Shown here in pieces: positions 38,241-46,598 of a DNA stretch of 57,974 nucleotides. A model generated the notes under the pieces. It saw only the letters and a list, made by a program, of their open reading frames with translations, did no database searches and was not told the DNA's origin. This DNA is from Deltaproteobacteria bacterium (GTDB lineage Bacteria > Myxococcota_A > Polyangia > Polyangiales > Polyangiaceae): assembly GCA_003235365.1 (NCBI GenBank), contig QJWJ01000274.1:1-57974 (forward strand). Direction: 5' to 3'. Every line of letters starts with the position of its first letter. The first letter of the stretch is position 1. The position numbers were made by a program, and so were the translations under genes.

Positions 38241-38834
38241 TCAACCGGCGTCGCCGCTGCCCGCGTCGGGCTTCGGCTTGGGGCTCGGCGTATCGTCGTC
38301 TTCGTCCTCGTCGTCTTGCTCGGGGTCCGGAAGCAGAAACTCGCAGGCCGGCGCGCGCTCGGGCTCTTCGACGATGGAGCAGACGTTCGGCGCTTCGACG
38401 TCGGACAGCCTGTCGGATCCACAGTCTGACGGGTCGGTCTTGGGCCCCTCGCGGTCGGCGCAGCGTCCGGCGCTTTCGATGGTCTGCACACAGGCGCGCA
38501 GTTGGCTCTCTTTGGGGGCGCTCTCGGTGGCCACGCCGTGCAGGCAGTGGTCGCGGTAGTAGGAGCGGCAGGCCCCGACGTCGTCGATCATTCCGCACTG
38601 GGCGGCCGCCTCGCAGCGTGCCAGTTCGACCTCGCGGCACGCGCCGACCCCAACCGCGTCGGTTCCGCAGGCGCCGCACAGCAGGGACAGCGCAGCCCCC
38701 AGCCAAGCTCCCCGGATCCACGGCCTCTGGAACGACCGTCGCTGAGCGAGGCGTCGAAAAACGCCCACGCCCGCGCTGGGAAGCCGCGTCGGGGCAGTGG
38801 CACGGGCTGGCAGGCTGCTCGGTGCTCTCGGCAT
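38241..38834 (-). CDS. Cys-rich lipoprotein with acidic tail
   Basis: A 197-residue protein. After a long basic N-terminus a hydrophobic stretch ends in the lipobox LLCGAC, giving an exported lipoprotein. The mature part has about a dozen Cys spaced as in small disulfide domains (CREVELARCEAAAQC, CRSYYRDHC, RCADREG). It ends in an acidic Asp/Glu-rich and Pro/Lys linker (EQDDEDEDDD). Typical of secreted Myxococcota proteins of unknown role. The true start may lie inside the long N-terminal region; 38834 is the longest sensible choice. It is divergent from the nucleotidyltransferase gene. Confidence 0.65.
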   Translation of the reverse strand: MPRAPSSLPARATAPTRLPSAGVGVFRRLAQRRSFQRPWIRGAWLGAALSLLCGACGTDAVGVGACREVELARCEAAAQCGMIDDVGACRSYYRDHCLHGVATESAPKESQLRACVQTIESAGRCADREGPKTDPSDCGSDRLSDVEAPNVCSIVEEPERAPACEFLLPDPEQDDEDEDDDTPSPKPKPDAGSGDAG

Positions 38835-38996
38835 GCTCCGCCGCTAGCACAGCGGACGACATCGAAGCGAGTTTTCGCGACGCCCGCGCTTTGGAGCTTG
38901 CCGCTGGGAGCCGAGCCGCTCGGCTCGTCGTCGTTTGCGCTGCTGATCTGCGTGTGTGCTTGGCGAGCCGGGGACCGGGACACTACAACGCAGACC

Positions 38997-39929
38997 ATGG
39001 CGACCGCCATGGTACTGGCAGCCGGACGTGGAACCCGACTGCGCCCGCTGAGCGACTTGCTCCCCAAACCGCTCGTTCCGGTCGGCGATCGGCCGTTGCT
39101 GGCGCACGTACTCGAGCATCTGGCGTCTCAGGGTCACACCAGCGTGGTGGCCAATGCGTACCACCTGGCTCGACGCGCGTGCAGTTGGGAGCCCCCCAAG
39201 TCGGTCGAGCTGCGCTGGAGCGTCGAGTCCGAATTGCTCGGCAGTGCCGGCGGCGTCGCTCAGGCGCGGCAGTGGCTGCTGGGTCCGGCGCTGATCTGGA
39301 ATGGCGACATCTTCGCCGAGCCGAATCTCGAGTCGCTGATGCGGCCACTGGGCGGCAGCGTCGGTCGTTTGCTGGTCGCCGACGCCGACTCCGATTGCGG
39401 CACGGTCGGGCTCGATAGCGCTGGCAACGTGGTGCGCTTGCGTGGGGAACGGTTTGGGATCGAGGTCCGCTCCGCCGACTACGTGGGGATCCAGGTGCTG
39501 TCTGCGGAGGGGCTGGCGCGCTTGCCGGCTCGCGGCTGCCTGTTCGGTGACTTCGCGCTGCCGTTGTTGCGAGCCGGCGCGCGCTTCGAGACGGCTCGGC
39601 ACGACGGACCGTGGATCGACGTGGGTTCACCCCGCGGCTACCTCGACGCCAATCTGCGCTGGCTCGACGGTTTCGCCCCGCCGGACGACGGAGGCGGACA
39701 CGGCCTGGTACGCGGCGGGCGCAGCGATGGCGGGCGGGCCTGGGTCGGCGAGGGGGCGATCGTCGAGCCGGGGGTCACCCTCGAGCGCAGCGTGGTCGGG
39801 GCGGGGGCGACGATCGACGGCACCGGCGATCTCGTGCATTGCGTGGTTTGGCCCGGCGCGCAGGCTCGAGCGCCGCTGCGCGATGCGGTGGTATTGCCCG
39901 ACGGCCAAGTCGTGAGCGTGTCGCGGTGA
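38997..39929 (+). CDS. Sugar-phosphate nucleotidyltransferase (MurU/mannose-1-P guanylyltransferase type)
   Basis: A 310-residue GT-A-like nucleotidyltransferase. The N-terminal MVLAAGRGTRLRPLSDLLPKPLVPVGDRP is the nucleotide-binding signature, followed by LGSAGGVAQARQWL, IWNGDIF (metal-binding Asp) and DGPWIDVGSPRGYLDAN. A short left-handed-helix-like end (GEGAIVEPGVTLERSVVGAGATI) follows. Such enzymes activate mannose-1-P, glucose-1-P or MurNAc-1-P. Exact substrate cannot be fixed; size and lack of a second domain fit the MurU/GMP-like group. Its stop overlaps the start of pabB. Confidence 0.82.
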   Translation: MATAMVLAAGRGTRLRPLSDLLPKPLVPVGDRPLLAHVLEHLASQGHTSVVANAYHLARRACSWEPPKSVELRWSVESELLGSAGGVAQARQWLLGPALIWNGDIFAEPNLESLMRPLGGSVGRLLVADADSDCGTVGLDSAGNVVRLRGERFGIEVRSADYVGIQVLSAEGLARLPARGCLFGDFALPLLRAGARFETARHDGPWIDVGSPRGYLDANLRWLDGFAPPDDGGGHGLVRGGRSDGGRAWVGEGAIVEPGVTLERSVVGAGATIDGTGDLVHCVVWPGAQARAPLRDAVVLPDGQVVSVSR

Positions 39930-41212
39930 CGGCTCGCCCCGCAGTCGCGTTGCAGACCAGCTTGGCCCCCGACGCCGTCGCGCTTGCGGCGAAGCTGTGG
40001 AGCCGGCCCGGCGCGGCTTTGCTGTGGAGCGCGGACGCCTCGGGGCCGAGTTTCGTTGCCTGTGATCCGGATGCCGTCAGCGCTGAACTCGACCCCGAGC
40101 CGGATCTCGGCTTCGACCGCGAGGCGAACGCGTGGGGCAGCGTGCCGCGTTGGGTGGGGGTGTTGCCTTACGAGGCCCAGCGCGCCCGCATGGAGCGACC
40201 GGCTTGGTGCGAGCCCGATCGGCGGCCGGGGCCCTTGCTCGAGCACAACCGTTGGTGGCGCTACCCGGCGGTGGCCGTGATCGACCGGCGCGTCACGCTC
40301 GTGGGCGACGATTGGCCTGCGGTCGAACACTTGAAGTCACTGTTAGAGTCACGTGTAAACCACGATTTAGGCTTCGCTATTTCGATGCTTCCTCAGCTCG
40401 ATACCGATGCCGAGCACAGCGCGCGGATCCGCGCGGCACTGAGCGCGATCGGCCAGGGCGAGGTGTACGAGATCAATCTCGCCCGGCGCTTCGACCTCGA
40501 ACTGTCCGGCAGCGCGCTGGGTTGCCTCGTCGGGCTCAGCCGCTGGGCTCCGGCGCCGTTCGCCGCGGCGCTGCGCTTGCCGGGCGAGCCGGCTCTGGAC
40601 GTCGTCAGCACGTCACCGGAGCTGTTCGTCGACTGCAATCCCAGCGGGCGCGTCGTGACCCTGCCGATCAAGGGCACGCGGCCGCGAGGTATCGATGCGG
40701 TTACCGACGCGGCGCTGCGTGCGGAACTCGCGGCCGATCCCAAGGAACAGGCCGAACTGTCGATGGTGGTCGACATCGAGCGCAACGACTTGGGCCGTGT
40801 GGCGCGCATCGGCAGTGTCGTGGCAGAGCCGCCGTACGTCGCGGTTCACCGCACGGTCTTTCACCGCCAGGCGCAGGTCAGCGCGTGGTTGCGCGACGGC
40901 GTGGATCGCGCCGAGCTGCTGACGTCGGTGTTGCCGAGCGGGAGCATCACTGGCGCGCCGAAGATCCGCGCGATGGAGCTGATCGGGCAGTGGGAGCGAC
41001 ATCGGCGCGGTTTGTACACCGGCGCCCTGGGCTTCGTGACGCGCGCTGGGGGGCTACGCCTGGCAATGGCCATCCGTACCCTGTGTTCGCTCGACGGCCG
41101 GGCGCAGTATTTCGTCGGCGGCGGGATCGTCGCCGACAGCGTGCCCGAGCGCGAAGTGGAAGAAACGCGCTGGAAAGCCGCCCAACTGCTGCGTGCTGCG
41201 CGCGGTGGGTGA
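39926..41212 (+). CDS. pabB: Aminodeoxychorismate synthase component I
   Basis: A 428-residue chorismate-using enzyme of the anthranilate synthase/PabB family. It aminates chorismate to 4-amino-4-deoxychorismate for folate. Family motifs are GEVYEINLARRF, STSPELF, LPIKGTRPRG, MVVDIERNDLGRV and SGSITGAPKIRAMELI. The Lys in PIKGT points to PabB rather than TrpE, which has Ala there. A partner amidotransferase (PabA) is not in the window. The GTG start overlaps the nucleotidyltransferase stop (GTGA), so both are co-translated. The N-terminal domain (about 1-140) is less conserved. Anthranilate synthase function is the main alternative. Confidence 0.88.
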   Translation: MTARPAVALQTSLAPDAVALAAKLWSRPGAALLWSADASGPSFVACDPDAVSAELDPEPDLGFDREANAWGSVPRWVGVLPYEAQRARMERPAWCEPDRRPGPLLEHNRWWRYPAVAVIDRRVTLVGDDWPAVEHLKSLLESRVNHDLGFAISMLPQLDTDAEHSARIRAALSAIGQGEVYEINLARRFDLELSGSALGCLVGLSRWAPAPFAAALRLPGEPALDVVSTSPELFVDCNPSGRVVTLPIKGTRPRGIDAVTDAALRAELAADPKEQAELSMVVDIERNDLGRVARIGSVVAEPPYVAVHRTVFHRQAQVSAWLRDGVDRAELLTSVLPSGSITGAPKIRAMELIGQWERHRRGLYTGALGFVTRAGGLRLAMAIRTLCSLDGRAQYFVGGGIVADSVPEREVEETRWKAAQLLRAARGG

Positions 41213-41259
41213 CGCGGGCACGGCGCAGATTTTGGCCCAGCCGGCAACGCGGATCTACT

Positions 41260-42129
41260 GTGGGCCCCAGCGAGAAATCCCTCGAGGTGAGTGTGCGCGA
41301 CTTGGAGCAGATACAAGAGGAGTCCGGACGCGGTGGCGTTCCCGTTGGAACGCTGTTTCTCTCGGCGCTTGCCGGTGGAGCGCTGGTCATCGCGCTGATG
41401 ATCAGTCTCGAACGCGATGCGCCGCCCACCGTCTCCGAGTCCGATCCCCTCGCCGAGCTGCTTTCCAAAAATGCGCCACAGGGCACGGCCCCGCCGCTGG
41501 TGGTGGACAACGACAACGTCACCTTCCCGAAGCTGCTCAGCGACGAGGCGGCCAAGACGACTGCCCTTGCCGCCGTCAAAGACGAACGTGGTCGCCTGCT
41601 CGAGCAACCGGCGCTGCCGGGCCCCGAGGCCGCGGTGACGTTGCCCTCGACCGAGGGGTTCCCGAAGCAAGCGCGCCCTGCCGGAGACTTGCTCAGCTCG
41701 ACGTCGGTGACCACCGAGCCCAAGGACGAACTGAGTCAGCTGGCCAGCGATCGCAGTGCCGAGTCCGCCGCGGAGATGGCGCCACCCGGGAGTCAGGGTG
41801 GCTACGAGATCCAGGTGGCCAGCTTTCAAGACCCGGCCGACGCCGACGCGTTCGTCGAAGAATTGCGTCGGCGCGGACACAGCGCCTACCGCCAGGCGGC
41901 CTACGTGCCGGAGCGCGGGCTGTGGCACCGCGTGCGGATCGGGCCGTTCAAGTACAAGTACAAGGCCAAGGCCTACAAAGAGAAGCTCGACCGCGAAGAG
42001 CGCATGTCGAGCTTCCTGGTCGACCCCGACAAGGTCAAGCGCCAAGAAGACATCCGTGAGGCCAAGCGCAAGGCACGCGAGAAGAAGCGCAAGAAGGCCG
42101 AGCGGTTGATCATTCGTCCCGCCGAGTGA
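41260..42129 (+). CDS. SPOR-domain membrane protein
   Basis: A 289-residue protein with one N-terminal transmembrane helix (about 28-47, VGTLFLSALAGGALVIALMI), a long low-complexity linker rich in Pro/Ala/Ser, and a SPOR domain (about 183-255; YEIQVASFQDPADADAFVEELRRRG, YVPERGLWHRVRIGPF). A very basic Lys/Arg C-terminus follows. SPOR domains bind denuded peptidoglycan at the division septum, so the protein probably acts in division or cell-wall remodelling. The start is uncertain: GTG at 41260, 41287 and 41293 are all possible, with AGGTGAG just before 41293. It follows pabB by 47 bases on the same strand. Confidence 0.82.
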   Translation: MGPSEKSLEVSVRDLEQIQEESGRGGVPVGTLFLSALAGGALVIALMISLERDAPPTVSESDPLAELLSKNAPQGTAPPLVVDNDNVTFPKLLSDEAAKTTALAAVKDERGRLLEQPALPGPEAAVTLPSTEGFPKQARPAGDLLSSTSVTTEPKDELSQLASDRSAESAAEMAPPGSQGGYEIQVASFQDPADADAFVEELRRRGHSAYRQAAYVPERGLWHRVRIGPFKYKYKAKAYKEKLDREERMSSFLVDPDKVKRQEDIREAKRKAREKKRKKAERLIIRPAE

Positions 42130-42148
42130 CGACGGCAGTTCGCGTCGT

Positions 42149-43273
42149 TCAGCGGCGTTTCTGCTGGCTCTTCTTGAGCAATTGCTGGCGGGCCATGGTT
42201 TGGATGTTGGCCGGCACGTTCTTGCTCTTGGAAATGGTGCGTAGATCTGCGTCGCGGATGTGTTGCAGCAGGTGCGAGGCGAACGTCAGGGGCGTCTTGG
42301 GGTTGGTTACCAGGTTGAGCTTCACCTGATAGCCGCGTGTCAGCGTACGATTCTTCGCGATGATGCGCAGCACGTCGTCGTGGACGTTCTTGTTGGCGGT
42401 CACGCGCGCCGCCTCGTTTTCGGTGAACTGTGGGCTCGAAACTGCGGCGGCTGCAACCAGACGATTCGTGTCGCGGACCAGTAGCATGCGCTCGGCGGCG
42501 GAGCCGAGGATCGCCGTGCGGATCTTCTGGCTGATCGTCATGTCTGCGAGTTTCTTGTGAAGGGGCTCGAACTTGCGCGCGACGGTTTCTTCGCCGTCGT
42601 CGCTGGCCTCGTACGGCTCGTCGTCGGGATCGACGGCGAGGGTTTCGCCGAGATGCTGCGTTTCGGCGAACAACTGGTCGTCGAAGTTCGGCTCTTGTGT
42701 CGGCTCGGGGATGAGCTCGTTCATGATCGCTTTGGCGGCCTGCTCGTAGGCTGGGATCTCGAGCTTCAGTTCGTTGCGCACGGCCAGTTCGAGAACGCGG
42801 TCGGCGGTCGACATGCGCACGCGCTTGTTCATGTACAGCTTCTCGATGGCGCGCGGGTAAGTGAGCAGCAACCGTTCGTTCGTCGCGACCAACTCGCCGA
42901 TCTGCTCGGTGGCGCGCTCGGCCATGCGGCACAGCGCCTGTTCGCCGAGGCGGGGCATGCGCAGCAGTCGTTCGACGACGCTTGCGTCGCTGCCGAGCTG
43001 CTCGACCAGCACTTCAATCACGGGCGCTTGCAGGTCGGCAGAAAGCGCACCGTCGAGGAGCGCCGGTGGGAGCTTCTGTAGGCTCGTCGTCGCCGTCGCA
43101 GACAGCTCCGTCGCGTCCTGACTGAGCGCCGCCATGATCGTGACCACGTCGGCCGGCTTGGCGCCCATCACGACGCCCCGCGCTGCCATCGCAATCGCCT
43201 TCTCGGGCGCTTGACCGCTTGCGAGCTTCTGGGCCAGAGGACTCAGTTCGGTCAGGTCGAGCTCGAGCGGCAT
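42149..43273 (-). CDS. Conserved helical-repeat protein of unknown function
   Basis: A 374-residue soluble protein made of alpha-helical pairs. It begins MPLELDLTELSPLAQKL and contains repeat-like units such as LGEQALCRMAERATEQIGELVATNE and VSSPQFTENEAARVTANKN, then NPKTPLTFASHLLQHIRD and SKNVPANIQTMARQQLLKK, with an acidic linker near residues 205-225. The style matches a conserved deltaproteobacterial/Myxococcota family often left unnamed. There is no signal peptide or membrane segment. The ATG at 43273 leaves a basic C-terminus. It converges with the SPOR gene 19 bases away and is divergent from the SPFH gene. No function assigned. Confidence 0.75.
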   Translation of the reverse strand: MPLELDLTELSPLAQKLASGQAPEKAIAMAARGVVMGAKPADVVTIMAALSQDATELSATATTSLQKLPPALLDGALSADLQAPVIEVLVEQLGSDASVVERLLRMPRLGEQALCRMAERATEQIGELVATNERLLLTYPRAIEKLYMNKRVRMSTADRVLELAVRNELKLEIPAYEQAAKAIMNELIPEPTQEPNFDDQLFAETQHLGETLAVDPDDEPYEASDDGEETVARKFEPLHKKLADMTISQKIRTAILGSAAERMLLVRDTNRLVAAAAVSSPQFTENEAARVTANKNVHDDVLRIIAKNRTLTRGYQVKLNLVTNPKTPLTFASHLLQHIRDADLRTISKSKNVPANIQTMARQQLLKKSQQKRR

Positions 43274-43459
43274 TGGGTGGGTTGTAGTGGGAGCCGGGCA
43301 GAGTGCAAGAGTGCGCCGGCTTCTGCTTGGGTACTCGCCGGCCCGCCGCGGGTAACGACCGTGGCCGTCGCGGGTCGGGTTGCCCCAGTCAGGGGTGCGG
43401 ACTATGGTTCTGGCTCCCTGCGCCTCAGCGCAGTTTGGATCGTAGGAGGTTGTTGGCTG

Positions 43460-44809
43460 ATGGGTATCTTCGATTTCGTCAAGAACGGTGTGCAGCGAAT
43501 GATGATCGCGCGCCCCGACACGGCAAAAGAGGCGATCGTATACAAGCACCCCGACCAGAACTTCCCGTTCTGGAGCCAGCTCACCGTCGATTCCGATGAA
43601 TTGGTGCTGTTCTTCAAGGACGGCGCGTACGTCGGCTACCTCGGGCCGGGCCGTCACACGCTCGACACGCAGAACATCCCGTTCCTCGGCGCGCTGGTCG
43701 ACAAGATGACGGGCGGCAACGTCTTCATCTCCGAGCTGTACTTCGTCACCACCCGCCCGCTGTACAATCAGACCTTCGGCGGACCGATCGGTTCGATGCG
43801 CGACCCCGAGCTCGAGATCCGCGTCAATCCTCGCGCTTTTGGAACCTATTCGTTCCGCGTGGTCGACGCGATGAAGTTCGTGATGGAGTTCGTCGGGCAA
43901 ACCGGTGCTGCCGATCCGGATCGCGCGATGCAATGGGTGCGCGACCAGCTGATGATGGGCGTCAAAGCCACGCTGACCGGGCTCATCAAGCAGGGTGAAA
44001 TGACGATGATGGACTTCGGCACGGCGGGCCCAGAGGTGGCTCGGTCCATCGTCCAGAGCTGTCCGGACCTGACGCGCATCGGCGTTCAGGTGCTCGAGAT
44101 CGCCAAGCTCAACCTGAATCTGTCCGACGAAGATCAGGCGCGTATCGACGAGTTCCAGGACCAGATCGTTCAAGCAAAGGTCAACGCGCGCAAGGCCAAG
44201 ATCGGCATCTCACAGGCCGAGGCCGAAGCGGCAGCGCAGAAGTTCCACGATGATCGGATGTTCCAGAACCGCGCCCAGTACGTGAACAACCTGGACATGA
44301 ACCGCTACCAGCAGTTTGCTGGCGCTGAAGCGATGATGGGCATGGGGCAGGGGATGGCCAAAGGTGGCGAGGGGGCGGGGGCCGCCATGGCCGGCGCCGG
44401 TTTGGCCGCAGGCATGGGCATGGGGATGGGCATGCAGTACGCCGCGCCTGGTGGCTACCCTCCCCAGCCAGGCTACCCACCCCCGGGGTACGGCCACGCT
44501 CATCCTCCTCCCGGCTACCCGCAGCAGGGCTATCCGCAGCAGGGCTATCCGCAGCAGGGCTATCCGCAGCAGCAAGGCTATCCGCCGCAGGGCTACCCCC
44601 AGCACGCGCCGCCGGGCTTTGGGCAGCACCCGGGGCAGCCGCATGCGCCGGGCCATGTTCCCCCCGGTGGGGCGCCGGGCCAGGCAGGACCGCCGCCCGG
44701 TGCGCCGGCTGCGGCCGCCGGAAGTGTGTGCGGAAAGTGCAGCGCCGCCAATCCTCCCGGTGCCCGTTTCTGTGCGGCTTGCGGCAACCAATTGGCTGCG
44801 TCAGGCTAG
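43460..44809 (+). CDS. SPFH-domain protein with C-terminal zinc ribbon
   Basis: A 449-residue protein. The N-terminal region (about 1-240) is a virion-core/SPFH-like domain, with KEAIVYKHPDQNFPFWSQLTV, ALVDKMTGGNVFISELYFVTTRP and LNLSDEDQARIDEFQDQIVQAK. A helical region and a Gly/Met-rich patch are followed by a Pro/Gly/Tyr/Gln low-complexity region with GYPQQ repeats. The protein ends in a zinc ribbon CGKCSAANPPGARFCAACGNQL. TAGGAGG lies 10 bases before the ATG. SPFH proteins organise membrane or cytosolic assemblies. It contains a GHAHPP segment, a histidine motif of METTL9 type. The next gene is a zinc-ribbon Ser/Thr kinase, about 90 bases on. Confidence 0.85.
   Translation: MGIFDFVKNGVQRMMIARPDTAKEAIVYKHPDQNFPFWSQLTVDSDELVLFFKDGAYVGYLGPGRHTLDTQNIPFLGALVDKMTGGNVFISELYFVTTRPLYNQTFGGPIGSMRDPELEIRVNPRAFGTYSFRVVDAMKFVMEFVGQTGAADPDRAMQWVRDQLMMGVKATLTGLIKQGEMTMMDFGTAGPEVARSIVQSCPDLTRIGVQVLEIAKLNLNLSDEDQARIDEFQDQIVQAKVNARKAKIGISQAEAEAAAQKFHDDRMFQNRAQYVNNLDMNRYQQFAGAEAMMGMGQGMAKGGEGAGAAMAGAGLAAGMGMGMGMQYAAPGGYPPQPGYPPPGYGHAHPPPGYPQQGYPQQGYPQQGYPQQQGYPPQGYPQHAPPGFGQHPGQPHAPGHVPPGGAPGQAGPPPGAPAAAAGSVCGKCSAANPPGARFCAACGNQLAASG
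44519..44600 (+). repeat. 15-base tandem repeat coding GYPQQ units
   Basis: Several near-identical copies of a 15-base unit (GGCTATCCGCAGCAG) lie in frame within the SPFH gene, with small variants (GCAAGGCTATCCGCC). They encode a PGYPQQ low-complexity region. In-frame copy number could change by slippage without breaking the gene. Confidence 0.85.
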
Positions 44810-44900
44810 CCCGCCTCCTCCCCATTTCACGCTTGGCACGGTGTCGTGCCGAGCGGCGAACTCGCACCTACCCACTTGTCGCGACTCCGCGTTTGGTCTC

Positions 44901-46469
44901 ATGAACGAACCCGACACAGCCGTGCCTGAATCGTCCAACGACGCGTTCGTACTGGTGTGTGCGCAGTGCGGTAAGGCGTTTCCCAGTGACGGCAAGTTCT
45001 GTCCTTTCGACGGGGCCCCGCTCAGGCGCAAGGTCGCTTCGGTGCGGGACCCGCTGCTCGGACACGTCATCGATTCGCGGTATCACGTGTTGTCCGTTCT
45101 CGGCCAAGGTGGAACCGGGACCGTATTTGCCGTGCGCCACACGCTGCTCGGCAAGCAGTTCGCCTTGAAGGTGTTGCGCCACGAGTTCGCCCGTGACGGT
45201 GAGGCGGCGGGGCGCTTCGTGCGAGAGGCCCAGGCGATAGCCCGAGTCAAACACCCCAGCGTCTGCGAGATCTCCGACTTCGGACAGTTGCCCGACGGGC
45301 GTCCCTACTTCGTGATGGAGTTGCTGCAGGGTCATTCGCTGGCCTGGTGGCTCGGTCACGGCGGCGCCCCACCGATCCAGGCCGCCGTGGCGATCGCCGA
45401 CAAGGTTGCCGCAGCGTTGGCGGCGGCTCACCAAACCGGTGTGGTGCATCGCGATCTGAAGCCGGCCAACATCATCGTGGACGACGCGTTGAACCCCGGG
45501 CACGTCAAGGTCGTCGACTTCGGTTTGGCTCACGTCGCGGGCCAGGTGCGCATGACCCAGCCAGGCATGGCGTGCGGCACGCCGTACTACGTCAGTCCCG
45601 AACAAGCCGCTGGGCTCGAGGTCGATCAGCGCTCCGATTTGTACTCGCTGGGCGTCGTGCTCTACGAGCTGCTCACCGGCTGCGTCCCGTTCGAGGCGGA
45701 CAGTTACGTCGGTGTGCTGACTCAGCACATGCACGTGGCTCCGCTGCCGCCCAGTCAAGTCGCGGGCGCTCCGGATCTCGGTGCGCTCGAGGAAGTAGTA
45801 TTGCGCGCGTTGAGCAAGAGCCCCGAGCGTCGCCATCAATCCGCGGGAGCCTTCGCCGAAGCGCTGCGCGCTGCGCTGGGCGAAGACGCCCAGGGACGGC
45901 CATCGGTGATGCCGCGTCGAGTGACCGGGTTCCGCGCGCCGCCGCTGTGCGAGGTGTTGGAGCCCCCGCTGCGTCACGCAACGCCCGCGCCCGGCGAGTA
46001 TCCGACGTTTCGGCGTGGTCCCGGAGCTTGGGGATGGATCGCCGCGGCCGCGGTAGTCGGCGTCGTCGGCGCACTGGTTTATCAGCAGGCGCAGTCGCCA
46101 CCCGCGGCGGCGGCAACCCCCGACGCACGTCCCACGACATCGATGGACGTCCTCGCACCCGCGCCGTTGCAGGTGGCTGAAACGACCTCGGACGCACCCG
46201 CGCAGCGGGCGCCCGTGGGGATCACCGAAGCCTCCGTGGTCACCAAAGCTCCGGACATTCGGCCAGCTGCGCGCGCGCCCAAGCCATCGGTGAGAGTGCC
46301 GGCGGCGACTGCCCCGCCGCCCGTTCGCGCCACGTCGTCCGCACCCATCGCGCCGCGCGTCAAAGGCGCGCCGTCACCGAGCGCCGAGGCGCAGGCGCAG
46401 GAGGCGGCCAAACCGTTGCCCACGGTCTCCGGAGGTATCGTCGATCCGTGGGCGACCGAACGGGATTGA
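44901..46469 (+). CDS. Zinc-ribbon Ser/Thr protein kinase (Hanks type)
   Basis: A 522-residue membrane kinase. An N-terminal half-ribbon (C20-x2-C23, then C34PFDG) precedes the kinase domain (about 62-325). The domain keeps GQGGTGTV (P-loop), ALKVL (Lys90), HRDLKPANII (catalytic Asp near 185), DFGLAH and a CGTPYYVSPEQ activation/P+1 loop, so it should be active. A Pro-rich linker, one transmembrane helix (about 374-394, GWIAAAAVVGVVGALVY) and a low-complexity Ala/Pro tail follow. Myxococcota carry many such kinases; FHA proteins earlier in the window are possible readers. It starts 91 bases after the SPFH gene. Substrates unknown. Confidence 0.92.
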   Translation: MNEPDTAVPESSNDAFVLVCAQCGKAFPSDGKFCPFDGAPLRRKVASVRDPLLGHVIDSRYHVLSVLGQGGTGTVFAVRHTLLGKQFALKVLRHEFARDGEAAGRFVREAQAIARVKHPSVCEISDFGQLPDGRPYFVMELLQGHSLAWWLGHGGAPPIQAAVAIADKVAAALAAAHQTGVVHRDLKPANIIVDDALNPGHVKVVDFGLAHVAGQVRMTQPGMACGTPYYVSPEQAAGLEVDQRSDLYSLGVVLYELLTGCVPFEADSYVGVLTQHMHVAPLPPSQVAGAPDLGALEEVVLRALSKSPERRHQSAGAFAEALRAALGEDAQGRPSVMPRRVTGFRAPPLCEVLEPPLRHATPAPGEYPTFRRGPGAWGWIAAAAVVGVVGALVYQQAQSPPAAAATPDARPTTSMDVLAPAPLQVAETTSDAPAQRAPVGITEASVVTKAPDIRPAARAPKPSVRVPAATAPPPVRATSSAPIAPRVKGAPSPSAEAQAQEAAKPLPTVSGGIVDPWATERD

Positions 46470-46598
46470 TGGTCGGCAAACGCGCACCTTCGGCGACCGC
46501 GAATTCCGCGTGAACTGACCATGAGTTGTGGACGTTCACTTGGTCGTCTGGAGCGGCTCTGCTAAGCCGTAGGCAGCGGTTCAACCGTCTTCGAAGCC

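Noticed and set aside
44519..44600. GYPQQ 15-base repeat array as possible CRISPR
   Set aside because: Units are contiguous and in frame, without spacers, and code for the protein's low-complexity region.
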